From: Liolophura sinensis
Taxonomy: Eukaryota; Mollusca; Polyplacophora; Chitonida; Chitonidae
Assembly (NCBI RefSeq): GCF_032854445.1
Contig: NC_088302.1
Location: 35,718,191 to 35,782,190, forward strand
Direction of reading: 5' to 3'
Length of the DNA: 64,000 nucleotides
The notes under the pieces were generated by a model. It ran no database searches and was not told where the DNA came from. It saw only the letters and a program-made list of their open reading frames with translations. Shown in pieces: positions 12,072 through 24,769 of this stretch (within the stretch, counting starts at the first letter, position 1; every line of letters begins with the position of its first letter). The translations under genes were made by a program, and so were the position numbers.

Positions 12072-13249
12072 GCCCTTGAAACTTTTCAAAAAGTGGCGAG
12101 AGAACGGGTAATGATGAAGCTTTAAGTATGGTTATGTTAATCAGATTATAATGCGCATCTGAATTCAGCGATATCGGGATCGGCGTATTATAAATCCCTT
12201 ATGCATTAGATATGTCACTGGGGCGTGCCGTACTCAATCTGACAGGCAGAAACGCTTAAAATATTGAGCACGGACCATTGTGCAACCCGGCCAATTACTG
12301 ACTCGCTCGTTTTAATTCCTTTATGGAACGGCTTACAGTGGGATCTTCCCCGTAAACTTACACGTAGATCGACGGTCGACATTCGCTAGAGGCGAGCGAA
12401 ATGGCTGGAATTAAACATGGAGGACAAAACGACAAAAGAAATACTTAGCACGAATTACTGCCGGTCCCCCGGGTACTGGCGAAGTGCGATCGCCGACGGA
12501 CGGGGAAAAGGGAGTAAAAAATGCCAGGGTGGCGTAGGATAGAGATTGCTGCCCATATATCGCGACAATCTTACAAGTCCCGTTCGCACATTTTGCTCTT
12601 GTGAATTTATCCGAACGGTCTTTAAATCATTTATGAAGGTAATTATTGGTGAGACCGAGATACTGGCTGATAGAAGCCTTCTTCTATTCCATCACCGTGC
12701 CCAGTGGTACAAGGTAGAGCGTGTTAGCTGGGGATGTGGATTCTAGTGTCTTTGATCTTCCGCACCTTATGCCGACAGCCGATCTCTTCGGGTTGTCTGA
12801 TGCCAGCCCCTACGTATACCGCTACACATTTGCCGCGGCTAGATATACGACGACCTATAATCAGGTATATACAGCCAGTACAGGGAATGGATGGCAATCT
12901 GTCCGGATAAAAACTTATCTGAGGAAGTTTTTTTTCTTGTGGAACCTTGTCTTGCATGTTGTTTCATCCATTGTTCGCCCGTTTCTGCTGCTCGAAAGCA
13001 AACTTTTATTTTATTTCATTTGTTCATTTTTCTTGATTTCTCTTTTCTTTTCACATGACCACCTATATTGCGTTTATTTGTATTGGTATTCTTGTTGGGA
13101 CAGTAGAATATTCTAATCTTGAAGTCACCATAACATCGATGTCCACCACAGTATGGTTATTCTCTGCCTGGGATTTGATCACTAGACATGCAAATATGAA
13201 AATGACAATTTATTGGAAGGGCTTTCTAGACTAGTTAAGTCTAATAAAT

Positions 13250-13465
13250 TGCAATTAACATCACTGCATTTTTTAAACCTAATTCTGCTTAAGTCATAGT
13301 TCTAGGGGGCGTGCATATTGTTATTATTTATGCATTTACACGAACAGTCAGAATAAGACAAATTGACAATTTAGAGGCCGTATTCCGCGGGTTACGTGTG
13401 ACCATTTGCCCGTTATCACACTGTCGTCGCTGCATGGTTTTACTGTCTATGCAGTATGTCCTTAT
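13250..13465. repeat. Dispersed repeat family C, copy 1
   Basis: Ordered blocks CATCACTGCATTTT, AATTCTGCTTAAG, TTTATGCATTTACACGAACA, GTTACGTGTGACCATTTGCC and CACACTGTCGTCGCTGCATG recur at 17185-17400 and, in part, at 37190-37400. The family is about 215 bases and non-coding, with no tRNA-like head that I can see. The class is unknown. Confidence 0.7.
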
Positions 13466-16400
13466 TTATATTCATATAATGACGAATTGTTTGCGGTTTC
13501 AGTGATATTTGTATTGTAACGAAGCAGAATATTTTTTACGAAAACATATACATACGCCAGAAACTTTTCTTAATTTGTATACAGCATATCAAGTTCGTCG
13601 AGACATTTTTTGCATACGTAGCTATCTATCATTAGTGTAGGCGTGCTTTAAAAAATAATGAGATTATGTTTCAGGGTGCTTTTGATACCATGTTAAGCCT
13701 CACTTTGAAACCATGTTTCGTGCAAAGAAAAAAATGGTCATTGATCATGTGAACATTGACATTAAAATTTTAGGCCAAAAATCTCAAAACTTTTGAATTA
13801 CAGACATTTCTGACCAAAATATTTGAAAATTACATGGTACTAATTAACATCTTTTCCATGATTTTGTCTTGTGTTAATTGTTTTAGTAATATACGTTTTA
13901 TGACAGCAAAGCTTGAATACAAAGATCTTTGTGTAGTCAATGGTTTCCTTCTCTAGTTCTCATTGTTCGGTTATCGTGAATAAATAAACGCCATTTAAGA
14001 ATGCTAATTCACGCGGGCGTGGGCGAACATTTTTTTTTTACACGATGTGTATATAATAAATTGAAAAATATAGAGAAAAGTTGAGAAACATTAATTAACA
14101 AATGACAGGGGTGTAATGAATTATCCTTTGAAAAACATAATTGATTGTTGTGTAATTAATGCATAGCACGTGATAAAATCAGTGAGTTGTTCGTGGTGTT
14201 AGGATTAGGTATATGACCTATTTGAAATCTGGCTACCCCCATCAGGGTTTTATTGTGACTATTCATGGCACTAAACTGAGCAGTGGTAGTAACAACAGCA
14301 TTGGGTACAATAATTAATTAACTGTCAAATAAGCTCATAAAGATATTTTATTTTGTCTTATATACTTACATTTTTGTTTATGATCCAATGCACGTGATTT
14401 TTTTTTCGGTTTGTGTCGGTTTTAACATCAAAGGAGTGAAGGATAGTTCGAATATACGTAGGCAAAAAGTCTTTGGAAATTATTTTCTCCATGTAATATT
14501 CACTGTTTAGAGATATTTTTGGCCAGTTGGCCAAGAACCGAACAGCACGAAAATCGTTTAGGCCTATCATCTTTAGGCAAATGTCAGTCGAGATTCAAGG
14601 CAATGAATTTATTAATAGTGATTAACTGGAGGTAAAATTTATGCTCTCTTGTGGGATAATGGCAAGAAAAGGGTTGAGATACGTCTCCACGTATCAATAA
14701 ATACGTGACTGTATTCTTGATTTCTACTGGACACAGATCATTGACTGAACGAGGAAATTTTACATTGAATTGTATTGGCGTCCTTGATTTCCTGCATCGA
14801 TACAACATACGAAGAAGAGCTCGGTTCCAGTTGATTATATATGGCAGGAAGAGATGGACAGAGATGAAGACATCAAAGACAGAGGATTAAAGCTCAAAGC
14901 ATTAAGTTTTCCCATGCATTGACCGTTGACTTTTATCTGAGCGGTTTTCTAAGCTAGAATTATTCATCGCTTCCTGACGATTTCTGCATTACGCTTGGAT
15001 TAATACGCGGTGTTGTATTGTACAGAGTCAGTCTGCGGGGTTGGACTGGGACTGCACGGAGCTATAGGCGAAGAGACGGCCCAGCTGTCCAGTGATGGAA
15101 CTACCAAGTACTTTATACTGACAGACCCCTCAGTCGAATTAATCCAAACACAAGGTTATTGAATTCTCAAACAGAATCGAATTGCCCTCTAATCTCGGCC
15201 CACAACAGAAATGGTGAAATGCTCCACTAAATCCAATGCCGGTTTGTTGGAGAACAAGCCGAGCTCCCGGATTCGGTGTATTGTTTTAGGTTGGCCGTGG
15301 GCACCTTCCCGCGAAACCAAAACGTTCCTGTCCGTCTGTTTGGCTTCTCGCCATGCACGACGTTCTGATAATGACCATTCAGGAATACAAGGGCTCCTTG
15401 ATTAGTCTTTTCACTCAGAATTTGCCTAGTTTCATTATTGTAGTACTCGACTACGTGTTCCGAACGCAAGGATATATGATAAACAAGATACAGTTTCAAA
15501 ATATTAAGGCGCAACTCGGGTGTGGTATATTTTGAGGAATATATAGACTAAATTCCATATTATGCGATGGAATATATAGGGTCAGATTCCGGTTAACCGG
15601 GGGCTAGAGGCTGTATATTCATCGTGTTGAATTAGCCCGTCATCTTAGATATATGAACAGTTGCAATCCAAGCACAACCGAGATACCTATTTTATCATCG
15701 ACAACTTGTATACTAACATGGCACACGATCTGAATACAGATTTTACTCATTCACCTTGATCAGTCTTTGCGTCTTTCCAACATAACTGTCGACTTCTTGT
15801 CTTTGCATGCATATAATTCCATCCTAATTTCGCAATTTACATACTTTGTTTGTAAGATCTTTGAAGGTTTGTGTCAAACGTCATTTTGGGAACAGGTCTT
15901 GCGATTATTGACCTTGAACGTCCAGGTTGTTATAGACGGTTGGCTTAAGAGTTTTGGCGCATATTCACGCTTGAACAACATAGTTTCAAATCACAAGCTG
16001 ATTAACAGTGGACCAAATTCCTCTTGTAGTCATGATTGTTTCACAGCTCTCTCATTAATTGCCCCGGATGGGGCTTAACATACTGTACGATTAGCCCCCT
16101 TCATTAAAATAAAAATGAAAACTACAATTCACGAGACCAATTTATCCTGCGAACAAGGCTCATAAAATATGAATTATCTTCGGAAACAGAAAGGAATTAT
16201 TTCAGGCAAAAAACAGTGGTAAGAAAATTTCATGTGACATGTAACATCCTTTAAAGTGTAAAACATGCACTGTTTAATGTATTTATGATAAAATATCCTC
16301 AACCATAAAATATGAGCCAATGAAATAAATCTGACAGGATTTACAACTCATACGGTGGTAACGTACGTTAGCCAAATAGCAGCAAATTTCTTGGTTATCG

Positions 16401-17184
16401 GTTTTGCCTGTATATGCATATGAATATGTTTGTCCATAACATGGCAGAATGTTACTTTTAAATGATTGTGTTATTGATTTCAAAGATTAATTGGTTTTAA
16501 TGATTCGCCGAATTGTTGGTTTCATGGTTTTCTTGGATTTCTCGGCATTATAAACTGAAATTTTCGGAGGTTGCATGATTTGACCCCCTGGTCTGTTTAC
16601 TTTTACTGTATTGGAGATGCATAGACACACAGAGTTGCCAGTGTTCCAGATATCTTCAGGTATACAGGAGTAAATTTAGTTATAATCTTATCACTTTTAT
16701 TTATTTTATTTTTTTTTTTATGTCGTGTTTTTCTGAATGTGGATGAATATATGGATGATATATTAATTAAAAACAGCCTTTGATTTAATTGCATATGAGC
16801 TGTGAAATTCATAGTTCCATTGCACATACACCCCGACCAGAAATGACAAAGCTAACATTTACATGCATACGTTTTAAAACAGAACGTGGTGGATATTGTT
16901 TTGCATGTCAGAAGGTATATGCATAGAGATCAACATGAAATGTAATATAAAACATGGCCTATTTTTTTTTGGGGGGGGGGGGGTGGATATTAGTTCTATT
17001 GCAAATTCACTAACGAGAATCATAGCAATGCTGCTATTCCCTCCCAAAACATACGGTAGAATCGCTTCTATTTTTATGTTGTTTTGCCTGCCTGAATGTG
17101 TACATATAGGTTATATTGAGATGAATATATAAAATATGTTATAATATACTATATTATAAGAAATAATTTGCGACATTTTCATGT

Positions 17185-17400
17185 ATAACATCACTGCACT
17201 TTTTTGTACATATAATTCTGCATGATAATATATAGCGGCCGCCTAGCTTACCACTATTTATGCATTTGCATTAACAGTCACTATAAAACTTTCACTGTAT
17301 GAGGTTAACGGACAGGCAGGTCGGGTTTCACCGGTTATGTACGACCATTTCCTAACCACACTGTCGTTTTACTCTCTGTATATGCTGTATAATCATAACA
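17185..17400. repeat. Dispersed repeat family C, copy 2
   Basis: CATCACTGCACTTTTTTG, AATTCTGCATGATAATA, TTTATGCATTTGCATTAACA, GGTTATGTACGACCATTTCC and CACACTGTCGTTTTACTC follow copy 1 in order, with about the same spacing. Confidence 0.7.
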
Positions 17401-18175
17401 GATTATAAGTAATCAGTCTGTGAAATCGTTGTGAGATTATTTACTGCTTTGTAGTGCCGAACAATGTACTAGACAAAACAATTACAATAAATAATCAAAT
17501 TTAATTAAGAATAAATATAGCTTAACGCCACGTCAGTCATAAGCCTTGCATATCAATGTAAGAAAACTTAAATGCAATTAAGTTACCCATGTACCAAATA
17601 AATCAATTAATGATACATAATGACAGTCGATTCAGGCGGAATATATAGATAAAGGATCTTACTCTTTACTCCGTTTAGAATATTATATACCGGTATATGC
17701 TTTACTGGCCTACTCCACAAAGTGTGTTATACTATGGCGGATATTACACTATTCCGTGACAAATATGCTTTTAAATCATAGAACTATGATGATTATATAT
17801 CTGCAATATTACACCTACATTCACGCAGCCTGCTTTGATAATTGGCGAGCTCGTAGATTATATACCTCCAGACAAACTACAAAGAAGTGGCGACAGCACA
17901 GTATACTTGAACATATATCTTGCACTTATCACGTATATGACTGATAAAGGTTACATACATTACACAATTTCCCGATTCACCTAGAACATTTTTCGGCCTG
18001 GATCTTCATAATAATTACTGCTTTATTCGTACAGTATTCAGATCAATGTGCACACGTCTAGGTCTCTATATCCTGAGTCACTGAGGATTCTGCATCGGTG
18101 TGCGGCAAAGGTATTTTGAGAATAGACATATACGACATCTGTGCTTTGTAACGGTACTTGGGAATGGCCGGTATG

Positions 18176-18280
18176 CCATCTGTATCATCGAGACGCTATA
18201 TAAAGGAGACAGTGGAATCAGCATCATTATCCCATCTTTATCATCCAGACGCTACATAAGGGAATCAGCATGAGTATGTG
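18176..18280. repeat. Tandem duplication of about 57 bp
   Basis: CCATCTGTATCATCGAGACG, CTATATAAAGG and GGAATCAGCAT are repeated as CCATCTTTATCATCCAGACG, CTACATAAG and GGAATCAGCAT, with a small deletion in the second copy. It lies about 280 bases left of the 29-bp array. Confidence 0.75.
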
Positions 18281-18556
18281 TGCCAAAACCAACATTTTAC
18301 TACTACTTAAATACTATTTTAACATTAATGAAAAATCCTTGTGATTTTAATTACTTTCATCCGAGTTAATGATTTACAACTAAATTACTTGGTTCTTACA
18401 ATATTTCATTTTCATTTTTACGCTTAAATAAAAATGACGCAGTCGAAATGTACACCGAACTGCAGGTTACTGTAAATATCTAAGCATACACTAACATTAT
18501 GACGTTTTATCTCCTAAATGTAAAGTGCATATTAATTATTCAACGGTGAGCAATAG

Positions 18557-19196
18557 TACTTCAGCAATTCAATCAGTGGAGTGAGTGCTTCATCAGTTCA
18601 GCCGGTTGAGTGCGTACTTGAACAGTTCAGTCAGTTGAGCGAGTGCTTCGTCACTTCAGTCGGTTGAGTGCGTACTTGAACAGTACAATCAGTTGAGTGA
18701 GTGCTTCATCAGTTCAGTCAGCTGAGTGAGTGCTTCATCAGTTCAGTCAGCTGAGTATAAGTACTTGAACAGTTCAGTCAGTTGAGTGAGTGCTTCATCA
18801 GTTCAGTCGGTTGAGTGCGTACTTTAACATTTCAGTCAGCTGAGTGAGTGCTTCGTCAGTTCAGTCGGTTGAGTGCGTACTTGAACAGTTCAGTCAGTTG
18901 AGCGAGTGCTTCGTCAGTTCAGTCGATTGAGTGCGTACTTGAACAGTACAATCAGTTGAGTGAGTGCTTCATCAGTTCAGCCGGTTGAGTGCATACTTGA
19001 ATAGTTCAGTCAGTTGAGTGAATGTTTCATCAGTTCAGTCGGTTGAGTGCGTACTTGAACATTTCAGTCAGTCGAGTGAATGTTTCATCAGTTCAGTGGG
19101 TTGAGTGCGTACTTGAACAGTCCTGTCAGTTGAGTGAGTGCTTCATCAGTTAAGTCGTTTGAGTGAGTACCTCAACAATTCAATCAGTTGAGTGAG
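18557..19196. repeat. 29-bp tandem array with alternating A/B monomers (58-bp higher-order unit)
   Basis: Twenty-two contiguous monomers, all 29 bases except one of 31 (18731-18761). A monomers begin TGCTTCATCAGTTCAGTC and mostly end GTTGAGTGCG. B monomers begin TACTTGAACAGTTCAGTC and mostly end GTTGAGTGAG. They alternate B-A-B-A throughout, with one A-A pair at 18702-18761. The array decays on the right (19197-19390), where about seven more monomers are recognisable but diverged. The unit is not a multiple of three and no frame is open, so it is non-coding. Confidence 0.93.
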
Positions 19197-19689
19197 TATT
19201 TCCATAGTTCAATTATGGCTATTTCTATAGTTCAGCCAGTTGAATGAGTGTTTCAGCAGTTTAGTCAGTTAAGTAAGTACTTCAGTACTTCTTTCATGTA
19301 GCTGAGTAAGTAAATCAACAGCTAAGTCAATGGAGTAGGAAAATCAATTGTTGAGTCAGTAGAATCAGTCTATCAGCTATCGAGTCAGTCCCATATGAAT
19401 CCGTACCTTAAATCTAAATTTCTTCGTTCAAACTTATCAAAACTAAATTGAGCTTTGGCTACTTCTGTAAAGAAAATCATCGTATACAATACTTTAATGA
19501 CGTCAACACATACATTAGATTTGCACAGTTGTGTTTTTTAATTTTCTGAGAACAGCTTTAAAGTACCCATCTTTCGCCACTGCAAACCGTAAAAAAAAAA
19601 ACCCCAGAAAACTGGCAGTTTTCTTGGGAACCATAAATTTGGTAATTAATATTCGCTTTATTTTAAATTTAACGTGTTGCACTTTAAAT

Positions 19690-19815
19690 GGGCTTGAATT
19701 TTTTCTTTTGTTTCGAAAGTAAGAACAGTTTGATGGGCTTGATTTTTTATTTTGACTAATAAGAACAGTTTACTAGGCTTTGGCTTTTTTGTCGGTAGTC
19801 AGAACAGTTTTATGT
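19690..19815. repeat. Imperfect tandem repeat, three copies of about 40-45 bp
   Basis: GGGCTTGAATTTTTTC, GGGCTTGATTTTTTATT and GGCTTTGGCTTTTTTG are each followed by a TAAGAACAGTTT-type block. Confidence 0.7.
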
Positions 19816-20439
19816 TCCAACAAAATATTACCAAGTGTGTCCCTAGTGTCGTTCAACTCCGCATGAAAAGTGGCTCAGGAGCACGGTACAGCGTGGATGG
19901 CTTCTCCTGAGGTGTCGGAGGGACAGCTGGCTCCGGGACCAATCAACCCGATCTGCGTACAACACCGTACATCTTCACACCACGCGACAACCTGCAAACC
20001 TTACAGCTATAATTACGTACTGCCGTGAAACAAAGACTGTTCCAACCACCACATCTGTTTAACCCGGACACATGGAGTCTATGGCGCTTAGGGGCTTCAG
20101 CAGAATAACGAAAACATTTGACTGTCGTGTTCGTGTCGGCTCACCGATAATGTTAGAGAAGAAGGCATGAGCGTTTCTGAAGTAAACAGCTGGAACGGTG
20201 TATTTAGTATGCAATAGTGTCCATATCTAACCAGTTTTCTTATTTCATATTCATTTACCCATTACCGTCCCCCCCCCCCCACACACACACATACACGCAG
20301 TAATGTAAGGCACTACGTAATACCAGTTAGGAACACGCACTCTGCGAAAACACATGCGTACACATTTTTCGCATTCACAATGTACAAATGTGCAATGTAA
20401 GTCAGTTGTGTACCACTGATTGTTTCGTATACTAAAGTT

Positions 20440-20527
20440 TTTGGCAGCCGTCGTTTAAGTGAAATATTCTTAAATTCAGTACGGCGTAAAACACCAATTA
20501 AATAAATAAATAAGTAAATAAATACTT
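20440..20527 (+). mobile_element. SINE family A 3' fragment
   Basis: GGCAGCCGTCGTTTAAGTG, AGTACGGCGTAAAACACC and a (AAAT)n-like tail match the 3' half of family A. A second fragment follows about 150 bases further on. Confidence 0.8.
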
Positions 20528-20675
20528 TTTCAGATAAATTTTTTCAGATCAACACGCATACAGAAAATGAAATGCGTTGCTTCTACGTGTATAATAATCA
20601 TAGCATATAATTTCAAAAAAAAAACTTTATTTTAACACTTCTTAATTGACAGCCCGAGACTTATTCCATCTATAT

Positions 20676-20745
20676 AACTGGCTGCCATCGAATAAATGAA
20701 TAAATCTTGGGTTTGGCGTTGAAACAACAATCAAATAAATACTTC
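20676..20745 (+). mobile_element. SINE family A 3' fragment, diverged
   Basis: CTGGCTGCCATCGAATAAATG followed by GGTTTGGCGTTGAAACAAC and CAATCAAATAAATAC is a diverged copy of the same 3' end. Confidence 0.65.
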
Positions 20746-22247
20746 TTGATTGAAGATAAATTAAACTATTCGAACTATTCGTTAATATAAAAGTTTTGAG
20801 ATTTAATTGTGGTGTGACACATTCTAGGTGTAACAGATTTCAGCCTATGAAAATGATAAAATGTGAATACATGTATAATTTATTAAAATGTACCGCATCC
20901 ATATGAAGTACAGTACATAAATACCATATCTCTGGTTTGATCCCCTGACGAATAAAAGTTTTTTTAACTGTTTCAATCCCGTCAACATATGAGGTATGCA
21001 CTTAAACACGATGTGTGTTTTTTTAACCTTTAAAAGCTGAAGAGCTATAATTTAGGCAAAGTGCATGCATGGATAGCAAATAAATTATTAATTCAGATTT
21101 TTGTTCGACAATGTCGCCTCTTCGAACATCTTCATTCCTTCTTGCCTTTGTTGTTCATTCTTCAGCGATAACTAACAGTGCTCACGCACGTTGTAAAATG
21201 GCTGTTTTGTTCCTAAATCAAATTTGACAATTACGAATAAATAGTATAATCGGAGGACAAAATAAATTGTCAACGAGTTAATATGTGTACCAGCTCATTG
21301 CCTGGGTTAGTGTAAAACAAATTATGAAGGTTAACCATATTGTAGGGGCGGTTAAAATTTGGTTAGAAGCAGTCATAGGCTTTCCGGGGAAAAACGGACC
21401 ATCCTGGATAATGGAATTGTCTGCGAGTTGAAACCGGTAAATATCTGTTGGTTAAAGTGAATGTTGGGTTTCTGTCTGTGCCATAATGAACTGTCTAAAC
21501 TTATTCATTAGCAGCCTTAACCTCGGTGATTTAATAAGTAGAAAGAAAATCTGGACTTATTTGTAAACGACAGTAACAATAGCCTTGTTGATACAAGACA
21601 AGTGAGAAGCTACCCTATTCCGTTACCTTAATGCGGTTACCTTCCCATAAGGCTCGACTTGGCGTTTCATAATTATATTACGTACACAGAGAAACTGTCT
21701 TCAATGTAATTAGTCCGGCGTTGATTGTAGCCTACCCCTTCTCTACCGAATTAAGTTAACCACTACACGTTAACAATTGAACGTCGAACAACGACACATT
21801 GAATCCTATGACGGAACCAGACAGAGGGATGAACATAAGGTAGACGATAATCGTTGGAAAGAAACTGTCGAGCAGGAATCTTTGAGATTACTTTCTCCAT
21901 GAAACGTTTTTCGCTTTGAAGAGACCCCAAAAATTTTTTTCAAGCTTACCCAATTACGTTTTGACGGTTTTAATTCGTTCGTTTAGATGAAGCACATTTC
22001 CATCAATTCATGCATGACAAACAAATGGAATTATTTTCAATATCCATAATCTGACAAAATTTCAACCACAAAAACCCCTGAAAATAACATGGCAAAAAAC
22101 ATATATGGAACTTATAATTACCAAAGAGTCAGCAATAAATGATTCATAATTCAATGATAATTATCCACTGCTTTAGAAGAGACATCAAAACGGCATTTGG
22201 TGGTTCTTTTCTGCAAACTGACTTAAGCTCTGTCAACAACTTCTGTA

Positions 22248-22351
<104 letters not shown>

Positions 22352-22829
22352 TTTCAAAGAATAGGACTATGTCATGATATATATTATATATTAGCTAATA
22401 TATGATATAAAATATGAATTCTATTTGTGAAAAATTACACATCGATTATTTTGTATTTTGAATTCAATTTAGAACGGCAATCCCAGTGTCGGACAAAGAA
22501 CACAACGGTTATAACCTCGCTGCTCAGTTGTTAGATTTTGAAAAAACAAAATCCAGTATATTTCGTTCAAGCTTTTATTTACAGAGAAAGAGACGTTGCC
22601 ATATGCCTGTAGCTAAGATAAACTTAATAAATACCTATTCTTTGATCTGGTTGAATAAAGGAAGTGTTTCTTCTGGCGGAGTGAATTTTGGAGTTTCACC
22701 ATCATTTATTTAGCCCTGGGGCACTTAAAGCGAGTGTAATTGGCATGGTGATTCCTTAAACTGTGGTTATAGGTGGGGATGGGGTGGGGGAAGGAACAGA
22801 GTCAAGTGGGTAATATTATGGACGAAACA

Positions 22830-23270
22830 TGGCCACAAATTCCATGTTCTTCATTTTCCCTTCAAATATTTATGGTGGGCCGTGTCAAATTTACCTCGAC
22901 ATTTGGGGGCAAACAAAGCGCACCTGTTAGGCCCTGCTAGTCACTTCATTAAAAAGCTTCCCTGTTTGCCCAAGTAATCATCTAACGCCAATGCAGGCTC
23001 CCCAACAATTGCCGCCATTTGCCGTCTTAGGCTGGAAAAGCGCACGACAAATACTCGGCACGGCCCGGGGCTGGTAGAGGGCAGCATCACCCACCCGAGG
23101 AGTGCCATTGAAATCTGGAGAGGCCCCGCAATACAATCAGCCAACCCTGGCTACCGGGTCAGCCACAGCAGGATGAGCGGAAATGCAACAACCCCATTAG
23201 ATCATATTTACACATGCTGATGAACTTTCGACATTCATTTCTTTCCCTCTGATCAAAGATTCGAGAAAAG
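22830..23270. promoter_or_regulatory. Repeat-free GC-richer island, candidate enhancer
   Basis: It is sharply less AT-rich than its flanks, without microsatellites or SINE pieces. It contains a CACCTG E-box (about 22921), TAATCATCTAA homeodomain-type sequence (about 22976) and several GCC-rich words. The minus-strand open frame in it has no known motif. Regulatory function is inferred from composition and position in the PHOX2-flanking desert. Confidence 0.3.
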
Positions 23271-23589
23271 GCCTGAGGATCAATGAGTTGTGGTTTGGTG
23301 TCGGACTATATACCCATCTGGTGGATTAATACAGCCTTTGGAGGTCACAGCTACTCCATTGGCACTGCTTTAGGACTCTGAAGTCAGTCTTAGAATACGG
23401 ATATATATGTCTTGATAAACTCTCCAATTGCTTTGCCTGTTCCTGCTCATTTACTCAGAGATAAGCCGGCTATGTCAGCACGGACTTATCACCCAGCCAG
23501 ACGCTCCAGAAGAAACCAATGCGCGTTTCTTGTCAGGGATTATCTAGGCTTTAACGCTGGACGATCAAGTTGAAATTTGGCAATATTAA

Positions 23590-24430
23590 TTATCGTTTCC
23601 TTCCCGAAAGACCCGCCTTTCAATACGCAATGTTAATCTAGGGGTGTCACCCGCGGTATTGTCTTGCCGTCATCAGGGACCCTCCCGTTTCCACTAGCAA
23701 TCAACTAATTCACTTCTATTACAAAAAATCGATGGAGTAATTGCTGTAATTCGTTTAACATTATTCACGATTCTCTTGGCAAACAGGGGGCCAGCAGGAC
23801 TCGCGAGTTTCTCTATCATGGCTAGTGCTCATCCCAGAACTAATCACCTTAATTGCATCCCGTCAAGTCCTTCAGCTGCGGTCTCTACACAACAACGTCA
23901 AATTAAACGATTCATTTCTCCAGCCATCTCTTCTTATCAAGGGACTAGCTTCACTCATTTCTATATTTTCACGCCTTTTTAAATTTATTGGTCCGGCTAG
24001 ACACAGTACTTTTGAGCGAACGCATTCAATCAGAGAATTAATTCCTTTAGTGGGCCCCCTCACTCCCTCTGATCATTCTGTGATAACTTTTTTGTAACCA
24101 ATAGATCTTTCCCTCATGTTCCTTTCATGCAGCTTTTAAAACATTCAGACCAGCAAAAAGGAACATATCGCGTGACCAGCACGTGGGCCGCACGAGGGCC
24201 AATCGTGACGTCAGGTGTCAATCGACACGCACGCGTACTTGCTTACAAACTAATTTCACGCCTGTAATACCGAGCACGTGGCCATGTCCCAGGAAGACAG
24301 TTGCCACTTCTCTAACTTGGGTCTTCTGCTCACCATATTGACATGAAATTAGAAACCCCTTTAGCACCAAAAGCACATTAAACTGGAATAAAGAAATTCC
24401 AAATGGAAAAGACACGTGGACTAGAAAAAC
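23590..24430. promoter_or_regulatory. Candidate cis-regulatory island with CCAAT, CRE and three CACGTG boxes
   Basis: Repeat-free. CCAAT at 24199-24203 is followed by a full palindromic CRE (TGACGTCA, 24206-24213). CACGTG occurs at 24180-24185, 24275-24280 and 24413-24418. TAATT/ATTA homeodomain-type cores are frequent in 23590-24070. The arrangement is promoter-like, but no downstream gene is recognised. Confidence 0.35.
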
Positions 24431-24705
24431 TTTTCGTAGTGCACAAGCTATAAACTTGATTGGAGGATTACTTAACAGGTTCTAACAGATTGATTTGATT
24501 TGGTGGAAACTTAAATATACGACCACCAGGAATGGCGGCCTCGCTGCTGCACATATAAAATCAACCACGTCACGGCGTTTCTTTATTGAAAGCTGGCGTA
24601 CTTAATTGAAGATTGTTCTGTAAACAATATTTAACCATCACGAATTAATGGCGAGACAATGTGCTCTGTCCTTGTCTTAGATATGCTGGCTTTGGACAAC
24701 GCTTA

Positions 24706-24763
24706 ATTTTATTTGTTTATTTTGACCGGTGTTAAACGCCGTACTCAGGAATTTTGTCACTTA
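24706..24763 (-). mobile_element. SINE family A 3' fragment
   Basis: Plus-strand view: TTTATTTGTTTATTTTGACC, GGTGTTAAACGCCGTACTC, then GGAATTTTGTCACTTAC. Only the tail and the last 45 or so bases of the body remain. Confidence 0.7.
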
Positions 24764-24769
24764 CTTGAA

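Larger units (their letters stand above)
11100..12560. promoter_or_regulatory. GC- and CpG-richer region around PHOX2 exon 1
   Basis: Compared with its AT-rich flanks, this interval is visibly richer in G+C and CpG, free of SINE pieces and homopolymers, and centred on the PHOX2 first exon. It includes a left part inside the inferred intron (11100-11490) and an upstream part (12100-12560). That is the expected position for a core promoter and proximal regulatory sequence. No individual site is certain. Confidence 0.4.
12580..18550. other. Gene-free AT-rich interval upstream of PHOX2
   Basis: Apart from two family C repeats and one tandem duplication (listed separately), I see no gene or RNA. 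A G-run follows a T-run at about 16960-16983. A moderately GC-richer, repeat-free patch at 15190-15450 stands out from its surroundings but contains no recognisable coding motif. Confidence 0.6.
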
